Origin: Rhynchopus sp. YZ270_cl-10
Taxonomy: Eukaryota > Euglenozoa > Diplonemea > Diplonemida > Diplonemidae
Assembly (NCBI GenBank): GCA_964035575.1
Contig: OZ037880.1
Span: forward strand, 1,054,001-1,118,000
DNA: 64,000 bases
Reading direction: 5' to 3'
Position numbers and translations under genes: made by a program. This document shows positions 32,028-41,085 of this stretch, piece by piece (position 1 is the stretch's first letter; each line of letters starts with the position of its first letter). The notes under the pieces were generated by a model. That model had not been told where the DNA came from and ran no database searches. It was given only the letters and a program-made list of their open reading frames with translations.

Positions 32028-32784
32028 GGCGTTTCCAGGGCGTTCGCCCCGGGGCGAAAAATATTTTTTTTCGTTAAAAAATTTTTTTCCTGAAAAAATG
32101 ACGTTTTATTTCGCCCCAGGGCTTCGCCCCACCGGGGCGAAACCCTGTATAAATAAATAAATAAATAAATAAAGGGGGAAAAAAAGAGAGAGAGAGAGAG
32201 AGATTTCTCCCCACCACCCTGTAGACCCCTCCGGGGGTCGCAGAGGGGTGTCCACTGTACTCAAAATCATCCGTAAACCCGCCTGCCGTGAGAGAGAAGT
32301 TTCCCCAGCACTCCCGCTCGCTCCTCAATCCTGCAGTCTGCTGAAGGTGTACCGTACCCCCTGTTATAGAAGGTGTCACTGCTCGTGTCAACTCTATCTT
32401 CAATGGCAGAGAGTTGAAAATAATCAAAATAAGGATGAAGTCTCATATGACGGATGCCTCTCTCTTGTACATCTGCTTGATTAAACAACACAAAGAGACC
32501 CTCAGTGAGGGGGGATTGATGAAATTCTTCATCGTTTTGCTGGTTTTAGTATCAGGAAAGTTCAGCTGTAATATCACTTGTGCTGGGGAAGGGATCACGC
32601 GCAAATCGCAAATTTTTTTTGACCATTCAGTACCAGGGATTCACCCACGAACTAACTTCTCTCCGGCGGGAAAATTTTTTTGACCTATTTTAAGCACTAG
32701 TAAAAAAACGAAAATTTCGGGGTTTTTGGCATTTCGCCACGATCAGGAAAAAACGATGGCGATAGCGAACGCCCTGGGCGTTTC
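32028..32784. mobile_element. hAT-type MITE with 8-bp target duplication
   Basis: The left flank GGCGTTTC (32028-32035) is followed by CAGGGCGTTCGC; the right end GCGAACGCCCTG is followed by GGCGTTTC (32777-32784). Exact 8-bp duplication plus inverted ends beginning CAGGG are the hAT signature. The element proper is 32036-32776 (741 bp), with no transposase. Inside the left end is a second palindrome built on CGGGGCGAA/TTCGCCCC words (32045-32145), an AAAT/ATAA microsatellite (32149-32174) and a GA run (32186-32202). The 5-base start CAGGG is shared with the autonomous hAT at 44618. Confidence 0.82.
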
Positions 32785-33365
32785 CAAAAAAAAGGGGGAG
32801 GTGGGGAGGGCATTTTTTTTTTAGTTGTGCGTGTTGTGTGTATCGTTTTGTTATGTGTGTTACCCTCACTCCTTTAATGGAATGATATTGGTTTCAAAGT
32901 TTGCAGAAAACTCCGCAGAAAATGAAAAAAAAAAAAACCTTGTATAGAAAAAAATCGAAAGTATTTGTAAGCAAATTATACACAATGTACATACAGACAT
33001 ATTTTTTTGTCCCCTCGTTTCTTGATAGATTGTTGTGAATAACTGCAAAGAAAAATTAGGGGGGAAAAAAGCCCGGTCATTATATTGCATAGCCATGAGA
33101 GAAAGAAAAATGCAACGTATTTTTTTTCCTTTTCTTTTTGCGCACCTTAGAGCCTTATCTATCTTCTTGGGCGCGAAAAATGAAATGGAAAAAAAACAAA
33201 AAAATGAAATGAAAATAGAATATGCATAGGTACCGCCCTTGGTAGCGTTTTGCATGCTTTGCATATTGCTATCTTTTTTTCCCAGAGTAATTGAGTTCTT
33301 CTCAAATAAACTCGACGTTGTCTTTATGCCTTTTTGGGGCCAGGATACATTTTGGCCCTACCACA

Positions 33366-33489
33366 ACCCCCCAAAATGGTGGCAATATTGTGATGGGAGC
33401 CCATTGGAATACGCGGTTGTGATGTATTTTGATGTATTTTGCGTATTCCAATGGGCTCCCATCACAATATTACCACCATTACACCCCCA
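33366..33489. repeat. Foldback element, family G, long stem
   Basis: The left arm TGGTGGCAATATTGTGATGG continues into GAGCCCATTGGAATACGC; the right arm GCGTATTCCAATGGGCTC continues into CCATCACAATATTACCACCA. Arms are about 38 bases around a 26-base loop containing repeated GATGTATTTT. Same ends as 15546-15619. Confidence 0.8.
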
Positions 33490-33546
33490 AGGCCAACTTT
33501 TGCAGAGAAATTACCGAGGCCTGTTATCTTACCCCCTTTTTTTATT

Positions 33547-33596
33547 GGTCCACCGTCACGAGAGGGCTTTGTATTTCAAGTCAACCTTTTTTTTTT
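33547..33596 (+). repeat. Dispersed repeat, type C
   Basis: GGTCCACCGTCACGAGAGGG, then CTTTGTATTTCAAGTCAACC and a T run. A weak type A-like word (GGAGGCGTTTGCAAAATT) follows at about 33699. Confidence 0.75.
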
Positions 33597-33789
33597 GTTA
33601 TACCTTTTCAGGAAGAAATGGAATTTCTCGCTCAAGATTCGTCTTCCCCCCGTCCCCTTCTTCTATAGGATGGGGTTGGGACGGTCCTTGTATTCCGGAG
33701 GCGTTTGCAAAATTCCGTTTCCGCTTCATCCTCCCCCCTCCCCAGCTTTTTGATGACAGCTTTTTTTGGTTTTTGAAAAAACAAAAAAA

Positions 33790-33870
33790 AATGGAAAGTG
33801 GAGATTGCACACCTGTAGCAAACTACACTCCAACAGTTTATCAAAAAGCTGACTTTTTTTTGAAGTGTAG
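33790..33870 (+). repeat. Type E repeat
   Basis: GGAAAGTGGAGATTGCACAC, then CTGTAGCAA and CACTCCAACAGTTTATCAAA; matches 58492-58580. Confidence 0.65.
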
Positions 33871-34187
33871 CTTCAAAACACGCACCACCGGGTTTTCTCC
33901 TCCCCCACTTCATTCCGGATTAGTCTTTTTTCTATTTTTTCGAAGAAAAAGCAAAATGTTCGGCAACCCGTGTATATCCCATTCTTCCCCCTTCCTTTCC
34001 CCTATCCCAAAAAGTACATCCTTTCCGATCGTCTCTGATCTCTCTCTCTCCCGCCCCGATTTTGCCGATTAGGAAATCCGATTAGGAAAAAGTTTGCAAA
34101 AAAAGAACACAATTCCCCCCCCTTATTTCACCCAGCATACTCTCCAAAGCTTTTTTTTTTCTCGAGTGGAAGCGGGAGTAGCACATC

Positions 34188-34275
34188 TCTCAGATGTAAA
34201 CCACGAAATGGATGTAGGAGCCGGTCATACCAAAGGTACGCTGTTTCAACGGGCTGTTGTATTTTTTCAAGTATT
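34188..34275 (+). repeat. Dispersed repeat, extended type C
   Basis: TCAGATGTAAACCACGAAAT, then GGATGTAGGAGCCGGTCATA, then a divergent C core (GGTACGCTGTTTCAACGGGC). Shares its 5' block with 2274-2303. Confidence 0.6.
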
Positions 34276-34440
34276 TTTGGTGTGGCTGAAAGGGGGTGCT
34301 ATTGTTGTGCTATTTTCTGCTACTTTCTGCTACTTTCTGCTATTCTGGGCATCTGGATTTTTTGGTGCGGCTGAAGGGAGGTGATATTTTGTGCTACTTT
34401 CTGCTATTTTGGGGTCGTCGGCCACACCAAATTTTTTCAA
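34266..34440 (+). repeat. Type F repeat, two tandem copies
   Basis: TTTTTGGTGTGGCTGAAAGG and TTTTTTGGTGCGGCTGAAGG, each followed by GTGCTA/CTGCTA TTTT words; the second ends GGGGTCGTCGGC. A third copy lies in Sec24 intron 2. Confidence 0.7.
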
Positions 34441-34556
34441 CCTTATTTTCCCCCACAGAAAATACACACCATCTACCTTTTTTTTTGCGCTCCCATTTCT
34501 TTTCATTCTGGGTTCTCTCTTCCTCCTTCCTCTCTCTCACTGCAACTCATTACACG

Positions 34557-35258
34557 ATGAACAGCGACCCAGAGTTTTACGACAAGAGCATCCTTGAGTG
34601 GCAGACGTATGAGGACTACCTTGACAAATTCGTACAGCCTGAGGATTTGTACTACCTGGAAGATCCTGACAATGCGCGTCAGATTGTTGAATTGGGGTAT
34701 AAGGGGAAGGACTTTATGAATAGAGAGGAGTTTGAGACGGCACGCCGTGTGGCGATGGAGGGGCCGCTCAAACGGAAGAAAAGTCTTGACGCGGTTTGCT
34801 CTTCTGGGAAGGATCTGTCGCGGAGCCCATTCCTCTATGCGCTAGCACAGCGAGAAGAGTTGGTGCGCAACGGAAAGCTCAGCATCATTATTTTCATCCG
34901 AGATGTCGTAGACAGAAAGGGCCATGAGGTAAGCGGCTATATCGATTATGGGCACCGTCTCAAGACAGAGGATTTTGAAGACTATTTTTCGAAGGCGAAA
35001 AAATTGCTGCCAAAGCCGTCAGATTTGTCCTACTACAACTGGAAGACGCAGACGCTTTCGTACAACAATTCATCCACCTTTCAGGTCATCGCGGACAACG
35101 AAATGGGTCTTCTTTTTAAACACAAACGTGACAGGAAAACAATCAATGTCGACCCAAAAGGCGTGTCTCCAGGTGATAATTCGCACAGAGTTGTCCTCAA
35201 AACCGATGAATACACCCAAGTAGTGATCTACGATCACGTAACAAGGCGGAAGAACTAA
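34557..35258 (+). CDS. CFAP299: Cilia- and flagella-associated protein 299
   Basis: 233 aa, single exon, about the same length as animal CFAP299 (C4orf22). Conserved stretches run throughout: YEDYLDKFVQPEDLYYLED near residue 18, ARQIVELGYKG near 42, SSGKDLSRSPFLYALAQREE near 82, the highly conserved VSGYIDYGHRLKTEDFEDYF near 125, DLSYYNW, and the C-terminal YTQVVIYDHVTRRKN. The family is found in ciliated eukaryotes and is linked to flagellum formation, so its presence argues that the organism has flagella. Start chosen at the first ATG of the conserved N-terminus, after a CT-rich leader. Confidence 0.95.
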   Translation: MNSDPEFYDKSILEWQTYEDYLDKFVQPEDLYYLEDPDNARQIVELGYKGKDFMNREEFETARRVAMEGPLKRKKSLDAVCSSGKDLSRSPFLYALAQREELVRNGKLSIIIFIRDVVDRKGHEVSGYIDYGHRLKTEDFEDYFSKAKKLLPKPSDLSYYNWKTQTLSYNNSSTFQVIADNEMGLLFKHKRDRKTINVDPKGVSPGDNSHRVVLKTDEYTQVVIYDHVTRRKN

Positions 35259-35827
35259 AATTTTAAGTTTTTTTTTTTAAAGTATGAACTTTTTATAAAC
35301 CCTCATCCCCGAACGTTCTCGTCGGGAAGGGGGTGTTTTTTTTTTGGGAGAATTGGCGACATCTTTTTTTGTTCCTCTTTTCCCTCTTTCCTCTCTCCGT
35401 TACACAGGGAAAAAAAAAGATTATTTTGTTGTTCAATTTTTCCCCCTCATATTCCCCTGATTTTGCCTTGAGTTTAAAGTGGTTTTAATACCACCAAACT
35501 CCACCAAAATGTCAGGCAAAATCATTTGGCTCAAAAATCCACTTCTAATTTACCCAAATTTTCCTCCCACAGAGAAAAGAAAGAATACGCTACACAAGGG
35601 TAGACGTTGAATACACCAACCACCCTATCCCACACAAGACACACACAACACCTGTCAGTACACCATATTTAATAAAACCCAGGGTTTAGCAAAGAAGGGT
35701 CTCCTACCCCTTGCTTCACTTTTTTTTTTACCCTTTTTTTCAACCCTGGGGTTCCTAAGGGTTCTCTTTTGTATAACACCCATAACACAAAGGCAAAATC
35801 TGAGGTTTTGTTCTTTCGACTCCACCA
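35259..35827 (+). other. Intergenic, no gene seen
   Basis: T-rich; a small hairpin near 35479-35510 (AGTGGTTTTAATACCACC). Acceptor-like TTTTCCTCCCACAG at about 35573, but a closer pyrimidine tract at 35720-35745 lacks an obvious AG. Confidence 0.5.
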
Positions 35828-38800
35828 ATGGAATATGTCCAACAAGGTGCCAGAGCCATGCGCGATGTGAAGGAAATGGGTGCAGTTCTCAAATCCTTTG
35901 ATAAAGGAAACGTTGACATGGCCTCTGTCGTGAAGGCAGCTACCACCGTTGGGGGGCGCGTTAAAGAGATAGGGGAGGAGGGGGCCATGCGTGATGTGGT
36001 ACCTGCTGGAAAAGCCTTTGGGAAGCAACGGCTTGCTGCAGCGGTATCTGCTGGGAGCAATGGGTTTGAAAAGCTTAGCAAAGGGGATATGCAGACCAAA
36101 GGAAGGGAGGTGGTGGCGAGTGGCAGGGATAAGGTAGCAAACGCAGCCAGCGCTGCTAAGGCTGTTGTCTCTTCTAACGAGGGCGAAGGGGGAGGAGGAG
36201 GAGGAGGAGGGGGGACGACAGCAGGACGACTGACTGCCGCTGCATCCGGAGGGTTTGAAAAACTGTCTGCCACATCCTCAGAACAGCTTCACAAATTCGA
36301 AAAGCTCTCAGGGGTGGATGTACACCAAAAGGTCGGTCAAGGCAAGGAACGCCTTGCGTTAGCAGGGACCTCAGCGAAGCTTGCAGCAAAGCAAATCAGC
36401 GCCGACGAAAACGTGGCATCAAAGCTGGAAAAGGTGTCTGGGGCCGCGAATACTGGGTTTGAAAAATTTGAAAAGATGTCAGGACTTTCCAAAGAGGATT
36501 TACAGAGGCAAAGGAACCACGCAGCTGCACAGGGGAGAGAGACTATCGCAGCTGCGAAGCACAGCATTGAAACCACACTTGCCAACGAGGATGAGACGGC
36601 GACTACGCGTGTTTCTGCTGCAGTGTCCAGCGGGTTTGAAAAGCTTTCAAATGTTTCGAAGGGTGACGTACAGGCACGTGGTGTAGGTGCATTGGAGCAT
36701 GGCAGGGAACGTCTTGTTGCTGCAGCCAAAGCCGCACAAAACACAGCAAATCAACACACAGATGATTCGGAGAAATCTTCCGACTCTGTATCCTTTACGC
36801 AAAAGCTGGAGAAGATGCTCCCCGTTTCGAAGGATGGTGTGCAGAGCAAAGGGCGGGATGCAGTTGCCCAGGGAAGGGAAAAGCTGGCGGCGGCAAAGAA
36901 CGTTATGACGCTAAAACCCGAGACAGATGAATCGACGTTGAATGTGACGGCGCAAAGGGTTGCGGCGCTGTCGAGCGCAAGCTTTGATCGGCTTGAGAAG
37001 GTGGGGAAGGAGAAGCAAGGCGTGGTGGCGCAGATGGCGAGCAAGGCGCGGGGTCTACAGGAGACGCTGAACAATACCTTCAACAAAAGCCACAACCGCC
37101 CCCTCACAGACGAAGAACAGCAAGAAGAGCAGCGTGCCGAGCGCGAAGCCGCTGAAGCCCTCCGCGGAGGCTCCGAAGCACCCCCCGCCCTCTACACCCC
37201 AGGCCGCATGCCCCTCAGCGGCTACAGCTCCTCCCTCGCAGACGGCGATTCACGCGACGGCGATTTTGGCAGTGGCGAAAGCCCACAAGAAGCCTCAACA
37301 TCACATCCCAAAGGAGTTATGGAAGGATGGGAAAAATTTGGTATACAACATTACATTTTGACAGGGTTCTAGGTCCAAAAAAAAAAAAGGGGAAACGGAA
37401 AATGTGTTTTGAAAAAAAATTTCCTCGCTGCGCGCGGAAAATTCCTACCCCACAACAGCCCCAAAAAATTGATGCTACCCATACGTAATGTCAAGTCGAA
37501 GACATCCTTCGCATAATGGAGAGGGATAACCCGATTCCCAACGAACTGCCGGACAATCTCCTCGGAGTGATCATCCAAGAATGTGTGGCACGAAAGAATC
37601 GTGCACCCGAACCTCACCCCTATGATGATGATGATGATGATGATGATGATCTGTGACAGTCGACTAGAAAAGCGACACAAAGATACACTTTGTATTCTTT
37701 GTTCAGGAGCAGGGGACCTATCTAGGTTCGCCCAAGTTCCTGGCGAAGCCACGGTACGCAACATTTATAAAAATGTTGACATAAAATGGCACGGTCGCTA
37801 GTAATTCTCATCAGTTTCCGTAAATTTTACTTACGTATTTTGCTAAAACGAAAGTTTCTGGCGAAGCCACGGTACGCAACATTTCCAAAAAATACGCTTA
37901 AAATTGCACTTTTTTTACAGCCAAACTATGTCATGGGAAGGGTTGTTGTAAGCTTGCGCCGCAGGCGCACGGTACGCTACTTTTTTTCTTTCGCCAGGAT
38001 GCATGCTTCCTTTTCCTTCTGAATGCGAGCATTTTTGTAGGGGAAATTGACATTTTTTTGGGTAGCAAAAAATTCTGTTGTGAGTGAGTGTAGGAGGGAC
38101 CCACGGTTTCTGGGATTATTTTTTGGGGGGCACCTGGGTACTACCCCCCAAAAAAATGAAATCCCCCCAAAAAAAAAAAAAAAAAAACCGGATTTAACGG
38201 AAAATGTGTTACACATTTTCCGTATACTATACCTAGGACCCTGATTTTGATCCCCAACCTAATTTCCCAGATTTTTTTTTACGCCCCTTTCCCCCCCCTT
38301 TCCTCACCTTTAAGACATTCCGTTTAAACTCATTCCAAACAGACATCCAACGCACCGGACTTACCTCCGAAGGAAGCAGTACTGAGGAGGAAGTCTCGGG
38401 GGTTGCAGACTCGAAAGAGCAGAGTGGCTTGGCGACTGCCGCGCCCCGACGGTCTCCATCGCCTTCGTTTGCGAGATTGGAACGGCCAAGGATACGTCTA
38501 CTCAATGAAGAAGCACTGCAGCAGCAGTTCCTCCTACCAGGCCGCACACAGCACGAAAGCATCGAAAGCCTTGACACCGGGGCCATCCGCATTACACCAC
38601 GCCGGTCTACCAGCTCTTCCGAAGGCGAATTCATAAAACACACCCCAGAACTCATCTCCCCCACCAGCGCAGGGTCAGAGCTTGTCTCCCCTACTAGCAA
38701 CCCAGACGACACCGGCCTGAAGGTTCTTGTCGCACAGCACCACCTCCATTCCGCGCACAGCCCGATCTCTCCAAAGTCTCCTATCTCCCCTATGGTGTCT

Positions 38801-39526
38801 TCTTCTATTAATGTTGATATTCCGCGTCTTGCGTTGGCGTCGGTTCTTCAGGAAGAGGATCTGGAGAAGGCAACGTCGCGGACGACGCCTGCAGAGCATG
38901 GGGTGACATATCTGAGTGCGTCCGCAATGGATGTGTTTGAAATCTGCATGAGCGAAGGGGAGCAAGGCAAGCAGAGCATCCAGCACACCAGGGTCGATTC
39001 GTTTGAAGAGCGGCAGTCAACAGAGGCTGCGTCTTTGCCGACAGCATTTCATAGTGCAGGCTCACAGCAGCAGGAGCAACTCCGTGTAGACAGTACCTTA
39101 AGTCGTAGTGGTGCACAACGTGGCATTGATGTGGTAAGACGTCTCAGCGATCATCGCAAAACCGGAAGCAGTCTCCACGACAGCACAACAAGCAACCCAG
39201 GGGACACCTCCACCTCCAGTACCGACCACGGGCAGGTTCCCGCAACGTCGCGTCGTACAACGTTGTGTTCGTCGAGGCGTTGCGATACGCTGGGGGAGAC
39301 GTATGGTGCGGATGGTGCAGTCGGGTTTACGAATACAAGCTACCCAGATGGGACGATGAGGAGGGATGTGCAGCTTCCCGCGTTTCGTACAGTGGCGGCA
39401 GGGTTGGAGGCTTGGCAGGCGGCGCAGATGGAGGAAGTGTCAGGGGTGACCCATCGGCTGCGTCTCATGAGGCAACAAATCCAAGCAAGAAATGCGGTAA
39501 CACAATCCTATTTGAATGTACGTTGA
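35828..39526 (+). CDS. Repeat-rich hydrophilic (LEA-like) protein, two-exon model
   Basis: Proposed exons are 35828-37340 and 38343-39526, with a 1002-bp intron (GTATAC...CCAAACAG), total about 898 aa. Exon 1 encodes six or seven degenerate repeats of roughly 45-70 residues built on GFEKLS...SKxDVQxKGR...GRExLAAAK, with Gly, Ala, Lys and Glu dominant, like late-embryogenesis-abundant or apolipoprotein-type amphipathic helices. A Gly run interrupts the second repeat. Exon 2 is Ser/Thr/Pro-rich and has no ATG near its 5' end although it is open right up to the acceptor, and its phase matches exon 1; that is why I join them. If they are separate, the first gene ends at 37372 (514 aa). Function unknown; an amphipathic, stress-type or lipid-surface role is a guess. 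Confidence 0.55.
37341..38342 (+). other. Probable intron with internal direct repeat and microsatellite
   Basis: Holds (ATG)n at 37620-37650, and a direct repeat around GGCGAAGCCACGGTACGCAA (37742 and 37860) with a third partial CGCACGGTACGC at 37966. A hairpin of ACGGAAAATGTG/CACATTTTCCGT lies near 38200-38222. Confidence 0.5.
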
Positions 39527-39599
39527 AAAATGGATGTGAAAATGACAAAAAAAAAGGACGAAATATGGAGCGTTTTCCGGGGGGGGGGTGAATCGCGCT

Positions 39600-40170
39600 A
39601 AATCGGGTGCCATCGGCCGTCATCGGGCGTCATCGTGCGTAATCCTGAGTAATCGTGCATAATCGTGCATAATCGGGAATCATCGTGCTAGGGGAATTTT
39701 TTTTTTCCTCGGTGAAATCCTTGGTGAAGCTTTTAAACACCGGCATTTGCATTTTCGGAATCCGTCCGGCCAGTGTTGGGGTCAATTTGCCGAAATGGAC
39801 AAGTACACACAGTATACACAGTATACACAGTATACACAGTATACACAGTATACACAGTATACACAGTATACACAGTATACACAGTATACACAGTATACAC
39901 AGTATACACAGTATACACAGTATACACAGTATACACAGTATACACAGTATACACAGTATACACAGTATACACAGTATACACAGTATACACAGTATACACA
40001 GTATACACAGTATACACAGTATACACAGTATACACAGTATACACAGTATACACAGTATACACAGCACACACAGTACCCAAAAAAAGAAAAAACGTAATCG
40101 TGCTGTCATCGGCCGTCATCGTGCGTCATCGGGCGTCATCAGCCGTCATCGGGCGTCATCCCACAAACCC
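39600..40170. repeat. Nested minisatellite: ACACAGTAT array flanked by CGTCATCGGG units
   Basis: The centre (about 39807-40070) is about 29 copies of the 9-mer ACACAGTAT; because 9 is divisible by 3, all six frames stay open. On both sides, in the same orientation, lie degenerate 10-mers (GTCATCGGGC, GTAATCGTGC): about 39605-39690 and 40094-40165. The 9-mer array therefore seems to have grown inside an older 10-mer array. The unit is nearly palindromic (GTATACACAGTATAC). Confidence 0.9.
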
Positions 40171-40360
40171 TAAAACGCTCCAAAATAGATAAGTGTTTCA
40201 CGCTACCCAAGATAGCAGTGCATTACATGAGGGTTGGTCTTTTTTTTGCATTTCAACAGAATTTGACATTTTTTCTCATATTTGCGAAGACAGCAAGGTT
40301 TTCTTCCTTTTTGGTCTGTCCAATGCTCGGATTTTTTTTTCTCTCCCAAAGTTCGATAGT

Positions 40361-40470
40361 TCACAGAGCGTCAGTGTCTAAATCCTAGAGGGTGTTTTTG
40401 CACTTTTTGAACTTCATTTTGTAGGGGGGTGGTTGACAACTAAGCGACGAGAGGCTTAGGATGATCTGAG
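40361..40470 (+). repeat. Dispersed repeats, A then B
   Basis: A at about 40361-40415 (GCGTCAGTGTCTAAATCCTA, then GAGGGTGTTTTTGCAC), B at about 40436-40470 (AACTAAGCGACGAGAGGCTT). Confidence 0.65.
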
Positions 40471-41085
40471 CAGCCGTTCTCACCTTTTGCCGTGTTGTCA
40501 CCCTTTTTTTCGTGCGATACAAATTATTTTGCCCTCGTTCAGTATTAAAGTGAAAGCAACAGAACGAACCGACCTATTTCCCCTGCTCTTTGTGCTAACT
40601 TTACAATCATCCCTAATTTCCCCCTTTGTGTTAAAACCCCAGTCTTGAGCTTTTTTGTTTGTTTTTGGTTGTGCGCACGGTTTTTGTTATACCGCTGCTG
40701 TTTCTGTCCAAAACGAAGAAAAAAAAATACCACACATTTGTAACACAACGTAGCGTTGTTTTTTTGGTTTGCCTGTTCCGTGCCTGTTCCAAACCGACTT
40801 CATCAAATAAAAAACGAGAAAAAATGTGGCAAAACCTGGGGATTTTTTTTTGATTCTCTCTCAGATTTTTTCCCGTTTCGTTTTTTGCTAAAAAAGAGAT
40901 TTTTTTGTTCTGGTTTTTACTCCTCCAAATGATCCATTTCCCCCCTGCTACCCACTACACCACTATAAACGCGGCAGGGGTTAAATCAGTCTTTCCCGCC
41001 CCCCTATTACACATTTTTTTTATTAGCATCTGTAGCGTCTAGTAGCGTCCATTTGGCGCATCCCAACTGTTCAGCCCGTCTTGGT

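Larger units (their letters stand above)
31920..34556 (+). other. Spacer, no host gene seen
   Basis: Contains a hAT-type MITE (32036-32776), T- and A-runs, a family G foldback (33366-33489), C, E and F repeats. The frame open across 33239-34072 is a chain of repeats with no domain and is not called. The pyrimidine-rich stretch with CCCCCACAG (about 34459) and CTCTCTCAC precedes the CFAP299 start. Confidence 0.6.
39527..41085 (+). other. Intergenic, no gene seen
   Basis: Apart from the minisatellite and an A+B pair, T-rich spacer. No convincing frame. An acceptor-like TTTTTTTTATTAG lies at about 41026, before the calpain ATG. Confidence 0.55.

Noticed and set aside
33239-34072. 277-residue + strand frame
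   Set aside because: Made of foldback, C and E repeats with an aromatic-rich, random-looking product; no domain.
39630-40192. Open frames in every reading frame across the ACACAGTAT array
   Set aside because: An artefact of a 9-base unit without stops; no domain and no start context.
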